Shown piece by piece: positions 33,438 through 42,011 of a stretch of DNA of 64,000 nucleotides. A program made the position numbers and the translations under genes. This DNA is from JAJDIA01 sp031555735 (GTDB lineage: Bacteria > Bacteroidota > Bacteroidia > Bacteroidales > Tannerellaceae). The stretch lies in contig JAVBUE010000016.1 in the NCBI GenBank assembly GCA_031555735.1, positions 39,924 to 103,923 of the forward strand. The letters are read 5' to 3'. The first letter of the stretch is position 1. Each line of letters begins with the position of its first letter. The notes under the pieces are model-generated. The model was given only the letters and a program-made list of their open reading frames with translations. It did no database searches and was not told the DNA's origin.

Positions 33438-34039
33438 TGTATAAAACAGTATTCAAACCCCTCCTCGATTTCCACCTCTCCCTGATTGGATTCACCCTCC
33501 TTTCCCCCCTCTTCCTGCTTGTCACCCTGCTTCTCACCATCGCCAACTCCGGTCGCCCCTTCTTCTTCCAGCCCCGTCCCGGTAAGAACGGAAGGATCTT
33601 CCGGGTGATCAAGTTCAAAACCATGAACGACAAGCGGGATCAACAAGGGAAACTGTTGCCGGACAGCGAACGGCTGACACGGATCGGGATGTTTGTACGT
33701 AAAACCTCTTTGGACGAAATACCCCAGTTGCTGAATGTGATCAAGGGCGATATGAGCCTCGTTGGTCCCCGTCCCCTGCTGGTGGAATACCTGCCTTTAT
33801 ACAACGCGGAGCAGGCTCGCCGCCATGAAGTACGTCCCGGCATTACCGGATGGGCGCAAGTAAATGGGCGTAACGCGATCAATTGGCAGCAGAAATTTGT
33901 TTATGATGTATGGTATGTGGACCATCTCTCCCTCACCTTAGATATAAAGATCCTCTGGATGACAGTAGCCAAGGTGTTTAAATCGGAAGGGATTAATTCT
34001 GCTACTTCGGTAAGCATGGAGAAATTTATAGGCAATTAA
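33437..34039 (+). CDS. initiating sugar-phosphate transferase (PglC type)
   Basis: The protein has 200 residues, the size of small monotopic phosphoglycosyl transferases. A membrane re-entrant helix at residues about 12-33 is followed by IFRVIKFKTMND, catalytic Asp93-Glu94 in TSLDEIPQLLNVIKGDMSLVGPRPLL and RHEVRPGITGWAQVNGRNAI. It moves a sugar-1-phosphate from UDP-sugar to undecaprenyl phosphate, starting each repeat unit; with PglD/E/F in the locus the sugar is likely N,N'-diacetylbacillosamine or similar. GC-rich again, so it belongs to the conserved flank. Confidence 0.9.
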   Translation: MYKTVFKPLLDFHLSLIGFTLLSPLFLLVTLLLTIANSGRPFFFQPRPGKNGRIFRVIKFKTMNDKRDQQGKLLPDSERLTRIGMFVRKTSLDEIPQLLNVIKGDMSLVGPRPLLVEYLPLYNAEQARRHEVRPGITGWAQVNGRNAINWQQKFVYDVWYVDHLSLTLDIKILWMTVAKVFKSEGINSATSVSMEKFIGN

Positions 34040-34046
34040 GTAGTTT

Positions 34047-34646
34047 ATGGAAGAAGTGTTTTTATTCGGTGCGGGCGGACATGCCAAGGTGGTATTGGAT
34101 ATCCTGCAAGAAAATCAGGTATCTGTGCCTGCGTTTATCGACGACAACCCCAGGATGGATACCCTGAATGGTATTCCGGTGGTGCATCAGGGAGATCATT
34201 CGCCGCTGATTATCTGCGTGGGTGATAACCGGACAAGGAAAATGATTGCGGGGCGGTTGAATGGGATCGCCTTTGGGAAAGGGGTGGCACGTTCGGCAAC
34301 GATGTCGGCCACAGCTTCGATAGCGGAGGGGTCGGTAGTGATGCAACGGGCGGTGGTGCAAGCGTCTGTGCAAATTGGAAAGCACGCCATTATCAATACC
34401 GGCGCAACGGTGGATCACGACTGTGTGATCCATGATTATGTGCATATCGCCCCCGGCTGCACGCTTTGCGGCAATGTGGAAGTGGGCGAAGGGACGCTGA
34501 TCGGCGCGGGTACGGTGATTATTCCCGGCGTACGCATCGGCAAGTGGTGTGTGATCGGTGCCGCTTCCGTAGTGCGCAAAGACATCCCCGACGGGGTGAT
34601 GGCCGTAGGTAATCCGTGCAAGGTGATTAAAAAGATAGGGGAGTAG
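34047..34646 (+). CDS. PglD-like sugar O/N-acetyltransferase
   Basis: The protein has 199 residues. The N-terminal Rossmann-like part (EVFLFGAGGHAKVVLDIL) and the C-terminal left-handed beta-helix from about residue 85 (TGATVDHDCVIHDYVHIAPG, GEGTLIGAGTVIIPGVRIGKWCVIGAASVV) are the PglD/NeuD layout; the His of VDHDC is the likely base. It acetylates the 4-amino group of UDP-4-amino-sugar made by the next gene's aminotransferase, completing UDP-diacetylbacillosamine. Confidence 0.9.
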   Translation: MEEVFLFGAGGHAKVVLDILQENQVSVPAFIDDNPRMDTLNGIPVVHQGDHSPLIICVGDNRTRKMIAGRLNGIAFGKGVARSATMSATASIAEGSVVMQRAVVQASVQIGKHAIINTGATVDHDCVIHDYVHIAPGCTLCGNVEVGEGTLIGAGTVIIPGVRIGKWCVIGAASVVRKDIPDGVMAVGNPCKVIKKIGE

Positions 34647-34715
34647 ATCTTCCCATACCATAACTATCTGCAATAGATAGAAATCTCAATAAAGAAACAG
34701 TAAACACTCCAATTT

Positions 34716-35855
34716 ATGCAACCTCGTATATGGCTTTCCTCCCCCCACCAGAGTGGGAAGGAGTTGGATTTTATCCATGATGCATTTGCCCACAACTGGA
34801 TTGCCCCGTTGGGACCCAATGTGGACGGTTTTGAACAGGATTTAGTGGATTACCTCGGGCAGGGGAGGTATGTGGCTGCGCTCAGCGCGGGTACGGCGGC
34901 CTTGCATCTGTCGCTGGTGCTGCTCGGCGTACAGCGGGGCGAGCGGGTGATCTGCCAGTCGATGACGTTCAGCGCTACCGCCAACCCCATCGCTTACGTG
35001 GGGGCTGAGCCGGTGTTTGTGGACAGTGAGCCGGAGACGTGGAACATGTCGCCCCGGTATCTCGAAGAAGCGATCACGGACAGTATCCGGCAGGGTAAGA
35101 AGCCCCGGGCGATTATGCTGGTGCATCTCTACGGGATGCCGGCGAAGATTGACGAAGTGTTGGCGGTGGCCGCCAAATACGATATACCGGTGGTGGAAGA
35201 TGCGGCGGAAGCGCTGGGATCTACCTACCGGGGACAGAAGTGCGGTACGTTCGGTGCGTTGGGTATCCTGTCGTTCAACGGCAACAAGATTATCACCACC
35301 TCGGGCGGCGGTGCGCTGGTGTGCCCTACGAAGGAGCTGGCCGACAAGGCGCGCTTCCTCTCCACACAGGCGCGCGACCAGGCTCCGCACTACCAACATT
35401 CGCATATCGGCTACAACTACCGCATGAGTAACGTGTGTGCCGGGGTGGGACGGGGACAGATGACGGCGCTGGCCGACCGCGTAACGGCTCGTCATGCCAA
35501 CAACCTCTTCTACCAACAGGCGCTGGCCGGACTGCCGGGCATTACGGTGCATACGGAGCCGGGAACGGAGTTTTATTCGAACCACTGGCTGACGTGTATC
35601 CTCGTGGATCCGGAACAAACCGGCGGAGTAACCCGCGAAGATATCCGCCTCAAACTGTGGGAGCAGGCCATCGAATCGCGCCCGCTGTGGAAACCGATGC
35701 ACCTGCAGCCGGTTTTTGAAGGTTGCCCCTTCTATGGCGATGGTACCTCGGAAGCGCTCTTCGACCGCGGCCTCTGCCTCCCCTCCGGCTCCAACCTCTC
35801 ACAGGCCGAACTGGATGAGATAGCCGGGGTGATCCGGGGGATGGTGAGGGGGTGA
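34716..35855 (+). CDS. PglE-like PLP-dependent aminotransferase
   Basis: The protein has 379 residues, a DegT/DnrJ/EryC1/StrS enzyme. Key parts: LSAGTAALHLSLVLLGV, VEDAAEALGSTYRGQKCGTFG and the PLP lysine Lys191 in SFNGNKIITTSGGGAL. This NGNKIITTSGGG form is typical of PglE-type enzymes that convert UDP-4-keto-6-deoxy-GlcNAc to the 4-amino sugar with glutamate. Its substrate should come from the PglF-like dehydratase at 39254. GC-rich. Confidence 0.9.
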   Translation: MQPRIWLSSPHQSGKELDFIHDAFAHNWIAPLGPNVDGFEQDLVDYLGQGRYVAALSAGTAALHLSLVLLGVQRGERVICQSMTFSATANPIAYVGAEPVFVDSEPETWNMSPRYLEEAITDSIRQGKKPRAIMLVHLYGMPAKIDEVLAVAAKYDIPVVEDAAEALGSTYRGQKCGTFGALGILSFNGNKIITTSGGGALVCPTKELADKARFLSTQARDQAPHYQHSHIGYNYRMSNVCAGVGRGQMTALADRVTARHANNLFYQQALAGLPGITVHTEPGTEFYSNHWLTCILVDPEQTGGVTREDIRLKLWEQAIESRPLWKPMHLQPVFEGCPFYGDGTSEALFDRGLCLPSGSNLSQAELDEIAGVIRGMVRG

Positions 35856-36056
35856 GATGGAGATGCCCTGCTTGAACTCCTTTCTATGACCTTCATCCTA
35901 TTTTTTTCTTCCATACATCGCAATAGTTGCTGGAAAATGCCTAACTTGCCGGACGATCGATCAGCGTCTTGTAGAGATGCATCCTATTTCTTGTTTTTAT
36001 AGCTATTTAGCGTAGAACAACTGTTATATATATACAAGGAATAGAAACATACGGAT

Positions 36057-36464
36057 ATGGCACATTCAGACGATACAAAAAAACAGGTATGGGACAAAGC
36101 AACGATTGTTGCCGGATACGATGAAACGCTGTACAGGAAAGATGCGGCCGGGGCTTGGATTAAATATGATGATTATGTGGAGAATGATGGTTCGGAGCCG
36201 GAGATCGAATCTGCTTATGCATGGGTGATAGACCATATTTTTCCGAAAAGTGTTTTGACGAAATTGGATGTCCCTGTAAGTGATATGGATCACATCGACA
36301 ATCTGCGTCCCCTCAATCGGCAAAACGACATAAGTAAAGGAGATAGTTTCCCGGATTATAAAGCAGTGATTACATCTGAAGAAAACAGGAATGTAGCCTG
36401 TGAGTTGTATTTGACGGTGAATGAGGACGTACGACAACTATTAGAAAAAAAATATAATTTATGA
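36057..36464 (+). CDS. small HNH endonuclease
   Basis: The protein has 135 residues. The N-terminus (TKKQVWDKATIVAGYDETLYRKDAAGAWIKYDDY) and then WVIDHIFPKS, HIDNLRPLNRQNDISKGDSF fit a small HNH family: His in DHI, Asn in DNLRPL and Asn/Lys in NDISKGD. No zinc-binding Cys pairs are seen. DNA nicking or cutting is the expected activity. It begins an AT-rich three-gene run; ATGA overlap with the next gene. No promoter consensus was found upstream. Confidence 0.75.
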   Translation: MAHSDDTKKQVWDKATIVAGYDETLYRKDAAGAWIKYDDYVENDGSEPEIESAYAWVIDHIFPKSVLTKLDVPVSDMDHIDNLRPLNRQNDISKGDSFPDYKAVITSEENRNVACELYLTVNEDVRQLLEKKYNL

Positions 36465-36997
36465 ATATATTAATCGAACCTCAGCTAAGTAAGGTGAAGT
36501 TAGAAAACGATCTTCTGAGTTATCGGAAATGGTTAAAAGATATTTCAGAAGCGTCTTCTGTAGAAGTGATTAGAAACTCGGGAATCGAGAAGGCTTCGTT
36601 GTTAATGGCTCAGATCTTTAATAGCGCAAACCAATACGTATATATATATAGTGGTGGGCTTAGTGAAAAACTAACAGGGACAGAGCCGTATTACAGCGCT
36701 TTAGAAGATTGTCTGAGAAGAAATGTAGAGATTAAAGTGTTGTTGCAGGACGAAAGATTGCAATCGCCAGCGATGGAATTGATCAAATCTAATAATGCAG
36801 ATAATGTTAAATTGTTGAATGTTAAGGAGATTTATTCGATTTCGCGTGAATTGAAAATGGATGCTCATTTTGCGATCTCCGATGACAAAGTTTTCAGAAT
36901 TGAATATGACGTAAAAGAGTACAAAGCGTTTGCTTCTTTTAATAATCCGAAAGTTGTTGATGTACTGAAAAGTATCTTTAATACGTATATGAGTTAG
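36461..36997 (+). CDS. PLD-like fold protein with degenerate active site
   Basis: The protein has 178 residues. The pattern MAQIFNSANQYVYIYSGGLSEKL, YYSALEDCLRRNVEIKVLLQDE and, near the end, DAHFAISDDKVFRIEYD followed by FNNPKVVDVLKSIF is that of a half-size phospholipase D/Nuc domain. The usual HxKx4D is not intact (the His is followed by FAISDDK), so catalysis is uncertain and it may be a sensor or binding module. It overlaps the HNH gene and stands 5 bases before the membrane-protein gene. Confidence 0.5.
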   Translation: MNILIEPQLSKVKLENDLLSYRKWLKDISEASSVEVIRNSGIEKASLLMAQIFNSANQYVYIYSGGLSEKLTGTEPYYSALEDCLRRNVEIKVLLQDERLQSPAMELIKSNNADNVKLLNVKEIYSISRELKMDAHFAISDDKVFRIEYDVKEYKAFASFNNPKVVDVLKSIFNTYMS

Positions 36998-37002
36998 TAT
37001 AT

Positions 37003-37914
37003 ATGTTTTCTCATTATTCTACTTTTATACAGATAATCGCCACAGTTTATTTTTCTATGTGTTTTGACGGTCTGATAAAGAGATTGTTTTGGACTGAAAG
37101 GTTCTACAAGAATCTTAGCGATCAGTTGAAATACGATTCTCAAGGGTTTTTGAACGAACAAAATGCTATGGAATTGAAGGGGTTAGTGGTTGAATACAGT
37201 AATAGATATGCATTGAAAGTGGCCAGATTAGCTTCGATAATGTTTGCGTTTTGCCTGTTAATTCTATTTTTGTCTGGTTATGAACTACATTTGCCTGTTG
37301 GTGAAGATGTGAAGTTGTATAATGCCGTTCAGTTTGTAGATATAGTTGTATTGCTTGCTTTTGCTGCCCAGTTTGTAACGAATAAGCATTTTATTTTACA
37401 TAAATGGAAGTATTCCATTAGTACTATAGTAGTTGTTTATTTGTTGTTTTTGCTCTCCCGTGTTTATCTATCTTATATGGATCCATTTTTTAATTGTTCC
37501 ATTTCGAAGCATGCTGTGGTATCTATTTTCATATTTATTGCTGTTACACCTATTGTTTTGTTGCTTATAAGAAGTTGGCTTTCATCTGCAATTTATTTGA
37601 ACTATATGAAAGATCTGATGAATACAGGAAAGGCCGAATACATGGATGACTTTGGAAAGATCATCGCTGGTGAAAATTCTGGAAATGATTCTGTGCCTGA
37701 AGCGGAAAGCCAAGCGCAGAGCACAGAGGATTCTAAGTCAATAGCTGGTATTCTGGAAGGAAAATTTGAAATATATGGAGAAAAAATGCATAAAGGTATA
37801 TGTGATGCGATAAACAATCCGAGCTTTTTTACCTTGCTTGCATTCTGGTTTCGGCGTGTGCTGAATATAGTTTGTAGTTGGAAGAAAAGCCTTGTCATAT
37901 TATTATTACTTTGA
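37003..37914 (+). CDS. multi-span membrane protein of unknown family
   Basis: The protein has 303 residues. Predicted spans at about 5-22, 80-100, 113-133, 143-163, 172-195 and a hydrophobic C-terminus (287-303, ending VILLLL). A soluble segment of about 80 residues (200-280) with acidic low-complexity sequence (GENSGNDSVPEAESQAQSTEDS) lies before the last hydrophobic stretch. I do not recognise the family. As third gene after an HNH nuclease and a PLD-like protein it could be the membrane effector of a defence cassette (inference). AT-rich. Confidence 0.55.
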   Translation: MFSHYSTFIQIIATVYFSMCFDGLIKRLFWTERFYKNLSDQLKYDSQGFLNEQNAMELKGLVVEYSNRYALKVARLASIMFAFCLLILFLSGYELHLPVGEDVKLYNAVQFVDIVVLLAFAAQFVTNKHFILHKWKYSISTIVVVYLLFLLSRVYLSYMDPFFNCSISKHAVVSIFIFIAVTPIVLLLIRSWLSSAIYLNYMKDLMNTGKAEYMDDFGKIIAGENSGNDSVPEAESQAQSTEDSKSIAGILEGKFEIYGEKMHKGICDAINNPSFFTLLAFWFRRVLNIVCSWKKSLVILLLL

Positions 37915-37916
37915 TT

Positions 37917-38132
37917 ATGCATTACCTATCCTCCACAATAGCAGGCTACTTCATTGAGAAATCAGTGAACGAAAAAGCGCCGTTGTCCGTGTTACAACTG
38001 ATCAAACTGGTGTATATATCCCATGGTTGGAACCTTGCCCTCAACAACAAACCGCTGATCCGGAACGATGCGGATTTCGCCAAACAATACCTGGCAGGGT
38101 TTTATGGCGGAGCGCCGGTGCTGACGGAATAA
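37917..38132 (+). pseudogene. truncated Panacea/SocA-like (DUF4065) antitoxin gene
   Basis: The frame has 71 codons from ATG 37917, two bases after the membrane-protein stop. MHYLSSTIAGYFIEKSV, APLSVLQLIKLVYISHGWNLAL and NNKPLI match the first half of the Panacea domain (about 140-150 residues in intact members). The rest is replaced by an unrelated short end (AKQYLAGFYGGAPVLTE). It could be a natural short form, but truncation is the simpler reading. The composition is GC-richer than the three genes before it. Confidence 0.55.
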
Positions 38133-38188
38133 TAATTCTACCCTCCATTTTCCGCTATCTAAAACCGATAGTTATTCCGAAAAAAAGA

Positions 38189-38196
38189 TATATTTG
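38189..38196 (+). promoter_or_regulatory. candidate -7 box TATATTTG
   Basis: An exact TAnnTTTG box stands 27 bases before the ATG of the DUF6922-like gene; it argues for ATG 38224 rather than the upstream frame start. No clear -33 element. Confidence 0.45.
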
Positions 38197-38223
38197 CAAA
38201 TAAATGCAAAAAAACGTTGTCGC

Positions 38224-38541
38224 ATGTTTTTCGATAACTACAAACAACATCCGGATGCCCGCCTCCGCCCGTCGCTCTTCTGGGAGTACGACTGGGAGCA
38301 GATAGACTGGGAGCAAATGAAACAGGTGGTGATCCAACGGGTGATTGAACGGGGCCGGATGGATGATTTCTACGCGATGCTGAATATGTACGGCCTGGAA
38401 GAGGTGAAGGATGGTATCCGGAAAATACCATCGATGAACGCGAAAGATATGTCGTTCGTTTGTAATGTATTCGGTTTGACTAAAGAGGAATTACGATGTT
38501 ACACAAGGAAACAGTCGCGGGATCTACACTGGGACTCCTGA
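38224..38541 (+). CDS. DUF6922-like putative antitoxin
   Basis: The protein has 105 residues from ATG 38224. It begins PSLFWEYDWEQIDWEQMKQVVIQRVIERGR after a short lead, the pattern of the small DUF6922 family (F-W-x-Y-D-x-x-x-I-D/W) found beside AbiEii-type nucleotidyltransferases in Bacteroidota. Overlap of 46 bases with the following gene suggests coupled translation. Likely the antitoxin partner. Confidence 0.6.
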   Translation: MFFDNYKQHPDARLRPSLFWEYDWEQIDWEQMKQVVIQRVIERGRMDDFYAMLNMYGLEEVKDGIRKIPSMNAKDMSFVCNVFGLTKEELRCYTRKQSRDLHWDS

Positions 38542-39131
38542 ACACGTTGATGGCTGACGACAGGCTGGCGGCCTTTGTGCTTGTTGGCGGGACTGCCCTC
38601 TCTCTCCGGATCGGACACCGGGTGAGCGTTGACCTGGACTTGTTTTCAACAGCTACCTTTCCTGAGCAGGAACTCTCCGAATACCTGGCTCAAACATACG
38701 GATTCAAACTGGACTTTATCGCGAAAAAAACGGTTAAGGGAGAAATAGAGGGTATCCAGATTGACTGTATCGCCCATGAATACCCTTGGGTGGACAGCTC
38801 TGTTGTGGAAGAGAATATACGTTTGGCCAGCCTGCCTGATATCGCCGCGATGAAGCTGAATGCTATATCGGGCAACGGCGAACGGATAAAAGACTTTATA
38901 GATGTTGCTTATTTATCGAAGTATATGTCGCTTGCGGGGATGCTGGAGGGTTACGGGAAGAAATACGGCGCGAATCCCATCATCCCGCTGAAATCCATCA
39001 CGTTCTTTGATGATATTCAGTTCGATGAGCCGATCCGCATGATGGAAGGGAAATATAATTGGGCGAAAATATCCAGGCGTTTGCTGGAGATGCAAAAGCA
39101 TCCGGATAAACAATTCGCCGCCTATCCGTAG
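38496..39131 (+). CDS. AbiEii/AbiGii-type nucleotidyltransferase toxin
   Basis: The protein has 211 residues. FVLVGGTALSLRIGHRVSVDLDLF holds the GG-T and D-x-D motifs of the nucleotidyltransferase fold, and IAAMKLNAISGNGERIKDFIDVAYL the second conserved helix with KxxD. AbiEii-type proteins add nucleotides to tRNA or other targets and halt growth; together with the upstream small gene this is a type-IV-like toxin-antitoxin or abortive-infection pair. Cytoplasmic. Confidence 0.8.
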   Translation: MLHKETVAGSTLGLLNTLMADDRLAAFVLVGGTALSLRIGHRVSVDLDLFSTATFPEQELSEYLAQTYGFKLDFIAKKTVKGEIEGIQIDCIAHEYPWVDSSVVEENIRLASLPDIAAMKLNAISGNGERIKDFIDVAYLSKYMSLAGMLEGYGKKYGANPIIPLKSITFFDDIQFDEPIRMMEGKYNWAKISRRLLEMQKHPDKQFAAYP

Positions 39132-39253
39132 AGATACGTGTGAATAAGGTATTGCAGAAAATAGTTGTGTTTTGAAGAGATATAGTTGTGTATAGAAGTT
39201 GAGGATAGTATGGAGTTGTTATTGAATTGTAAATCGTTATTGCAAAGGGTAGA

Positions 39254-41263
39254 ATGAAAAAAGATTTCCTGTTGAGATTTGTAAAAAAATGGCTGCATAC
39301 AGGGTATGATGGCCTGATCGACCTGTTTCGTATGAGGAGCTACCTGCCCCGGTGGGTGGTGTTCTTCCTTGACCTGTTCCTGGCGGGAGTGGCGTATATC
39401 TCGTCCTGCCTGATTTGTTTCCGCCTCATGGAAAGGGATATCGTGATGCCGCAGTTCCTGCAGATGATGGGTATCTTTCTGGGAGTGATGGCGGCTTTCC
39501 TGCTGTTGTTCAATACACACAGGGCGATTATCCGCTATACCAGTCCCCGGGATATCCTGCGTGTGTTCCTGGCGGCGGGTTGCACGCATCTGACGGTGTG
39601 GGTGATCGACGTGCTGCTGAACCGGGTGGGATTCAACTTCTCACTGCCCCACCTGTGGCTGGTGCTGAGCTTCGCGCTGACGGTGTTCCTGATCTGCGTG
39701 GAGAAGGTGGGGGTGATGCTGCTGTTCGACCTGATTGGCGGACTGGGCAACCGGATGGTGGCGCGCAAGCCGCTGCTGGTGTATGGCGTAAGCTCGTTGC
39801 TGGTGGAAGCGGTGCGCCTGATCCAGGCTAACCACGAACTGCCGTATAAGATACGGGGCTTTGTGACGCTGGAAGCGAACGCCGCCAACAAAGACCTCTA
39901 CAACCTGCCGGTGTTCCACGACCAGGACAACCTGGAGGAGCTGCTGGAGAAGCACCGGATCGGCGCTATCCTGATCAACCCTACGGAGATGGAACGAAAC
40001 GTGAAGCAGATGGTGGCCGACATATGTCTCCGCCGGAAGGTGGAACTGCTCTCGCTTCCCGCCGTGCAAGACTGGAAAGATTCGGGGAAGAAGCCGGTGA
40101 CGATCAATCGCGTACGTATCGAAGACCTGCTGGGACGGGTGCCGATACAGATCGATGTGGCGGCTATCGGGGCGTCGATGCAGGATAAGACGATCCTGAT
40201 CACGGGGGCGGCCGGCTCGATCGGCAGCGAGATGGTACGGCAGATCGGGTTCTTCGAACCGAAGCTGGTGCTGCTGTGCGACTCGGCGGAAACACCGATG
40301 CACAACCTGAGGCTGGAACTGGAGGAGAAGTATCCGTACTTCACGTTCATCCCCATCGTGACCGATGTGCGTAACCGGCAGGCGATGACGACGATCTTCG
40401 AGGCGTACCGTCCGGATATTGTCTATCACGCCGCCGCCTACAAGCATGTGCCGCTGATGGAAGACTGTCCGGGGGAAGCGGTGTTGACGAATATAATGGG
40501 TACGAAAACAATGGTGGATCTGGCGGTGATGTATCACGTGAAGAGGTTTGTGATGATATCGACCGACAAGGCGGTGAACCCTACCAATGTGATGGGGTGC
40601 TCGAAACGGATCGCGGAGATCTACGTGCAGTCCAAAGCGATGCTGCCGGAGATGCGGACGCGGTTTATCACGACACGCTTCGGGAACGTGCTGGGGTCGA
40701 ACGGGTCGGTGATCCCGCGCTTCACCGAACAGATCGAGAAAGGGGGGCCGGTGACGGTGACGCATCCGGATATCATCCGCTACTTCATGACCATCCCCGA
40801 AGCTTGCCGCCTGGTGCTGGAAGCAGGGAATATGGGCAAGGGGGGCGAGATCTTCGTGTTCGATATGGGCGACCCGGTGAAGATAGCCGACCTGGCGGCG
40901 AAGATGATCCGCCTGGCGGGCTTCGAGCCGGATGTGGATATCCATATCGCCTACACCGGGCTGCGTCCGGGCGAGAAACTGTATGAAGAGCTCCTCAACA
41001 ACGAAGAAGAAACGAAGCCGACGCACAACCGGAAGATCAAGATCGGACGGGTGCGGGAGTATGACAACTATCCGGAGATCCTGCGGATGATAGACGATCT
41101 GATCGAAGCGGCGCGGCTAAGCGAAACCATGCGGGTGGTGACCCTCATGAAACGCATCGTCCCCGAATTCATCAGCAACAACTCCAAATTCGAGGTGCTG
41201 GATAAAGTGACGGAAGAAACGGCTGCCAATGGGTTCTGGAACCTGAATGGCGGGGCGTATTGA
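39254..41263 (+). CDS. PglF/CapD-like membrane UDP-sugar 4,6-dehydratase
   Basis: The protein has 669 residues. Four membrane spans in residues about 35-160 and a CoA-binding-like fold are followed by the dehydratase domain: NAD site GAAGSIG (318-324), VYHAAAYKHVPLME, MISTDKAVNPTNVMGCSKRIAEIY and TRFGNVLGSNGSVIP. The family converts UDP-GlcNAc to UDP-4-keto-6-deoxy-GlcNAc (PglF, WbpM). It supplies the PglE and PglD products of this locus, although it is separated from them by the 3.3-kb defence-like insertion. GC-rich. Confidence 0.92.
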   Translation: MKKDFLLRFVKKWLHTGYDGLIDLFRMRSYLPRWVVFFLDLFLAGVAYISSCLICFRLMERDIVMPQFLQMMGIFLGVMAAFLLLFNTHRAIIRYTSPRDILRVFLAAGCTHLTVWVIDVLLNRVGFNFSLPHLWLVLSFALTVFLICVEKVGVMLLFDLIGGLGNRMVARKPLLVYGVSSLLVEAVRLIQANHELPYKIRGFVTLEANAANKDLYNLPVFHDQDNLEELLEKHRIGAILINPTEMERNVKQMVADICLRRKVELLSLPAVQDWKDSGKKPVTINRVRIEDLLGRVPIQIDVAAIGASMQDKTILITGAAGSIGSEMVRQIGFFEPKLVLLCDSAETPMHNLRLELEEKYPYFTFIPIVTDVRNRQAMTTIFEAYRPDIVYHAAAYKHVPLMEDCPGEAVLTNIMGTKTMVDLAVMYHVKRFVMISTDKAVNPTNVMGCSKRIAEIYVQSKAMLPEMRTRFITTRFGNVLGSNGSVIPRFTEQIEKGGPVTVTHPDIIRYFMTIPEACRLVLEAGNMGKGGEIFVFDMGDPVKIADLAAKMIRLAGFEPDVDIHIAYTGLRPGEKLYEELLNNEEETKPTHNRKIKIGRVREYDNYPEILRMIDDLIEAARLSETMRVVTLMKRIVPEFISNNSKFEVLDKVTEETAANGFWNLNGGAY

Positions 41264-41296
41264 TGAAGGACGTGAATTGTCGGATGTTTTACTCTG

Positions 41297-42007
41297 ATGC
41301 AAGTACGGATTAACTTTTTTAACCTATTGATGGTGGGTATGTGGTTGCTGATAGCATCCAATGTACATGCCCAATACATGCTCGGTACAACCGGGCAGAT
41401 GGCGATACCGACGGCAGAGATGCAGGAGAGCGGGCGCTTTATGGTAGGGGGGAATTACCTGCCGGATGAGATGACGCCGGCGCGCTTCGACTATAATACG
41501 GGCAACTACTTCGTGAACGTCACCTTCCTGCCTTTCCTTGAACTCACCTACCGCTGCACGCTGATGAAGGTGTACGACGGCTGGGATGAGGAGCGGAAAT
41601 GGAACCAGGACCGCTCGCTGTCCGGACGCCTGCGCCTCTGGAAAGAAGGCCGCTTCTTGCCCGCTGTGGTGGCGGGGACGAACGATCCGGTGGGTACCAC
41701 CCTTTTCTCGTCGGCCTATGGGGTGGCCACCAAGACATTCACTTTCGGCGGACATACGTTGGCGGCTACTGCCGGGTGGTATATCCCGCTGAAGGAATCG
41801 AACCAGGTACACGACGGACCCTTTGCCGGGCTGCGCTTCACTCCGTCGTTTTGCAAACAACTGTCGGTGATGGGGGAGTACGATTCGCAGGGGGTGAACC
41901 TCGGCGCGGCCGTCTGCCTTTGGAAACATGTGTCGCTCTATATATTTACACGTGAACTGAATGCCTTTTCGGGAGGAATCCGGTATGAATACACATTATT
42001 ACATTGA
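41297..42007 (+). CDS. YjbH-like outer-membrane protein, first half
   Basis: The protein has 236 residues with a signal peptide ending VHAQ. GTTGQMAIPTAEMQESGRFMVGGNYLP is the start typical of YjbH/GfcD N-terminal barrels, followed by amphipathic strands (FLPFLELTYRCTL, FGGHTLAATAGWYIPL, VSLYIFTRELNAFSGGIRYEYT). In enterobacteria YjbH is a single protein of about 700 residues needed for exopolysaccharide export; here the sequence is split over two adjacent genes. Located in the outer membrane. Confidence 0.7.
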   Translation: MQVRINFFNLLMVGMWLLIASNVHAQYMLGTTGQMAIPTAEMQESGRFMVGGNYLPDEMTPARFDYNTGNYFVNVTFLPFLELTYRCTLMKVYDGWDEERKWNQDRSLSGRLRLWKEGRFLPAVVAGTNDPVGTTLFSSAYGVATKTFTFGGHTLAATAGWYIPLKESNQVHDGPFAGLRFTPSFCKQLSVMGEYDSQGVNLGAAVCLWKHVSLYIFTRELNAFSGGIRYEYTLLH

Positions 42008-42011
42008 TCGG

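Noticed and set aside
39641..41026. 461-codon minus-strand frame
   Set aside because: Antisense to the PglF-like gene, with a composition (Arg, His, Gln) that shows it is a shadow.
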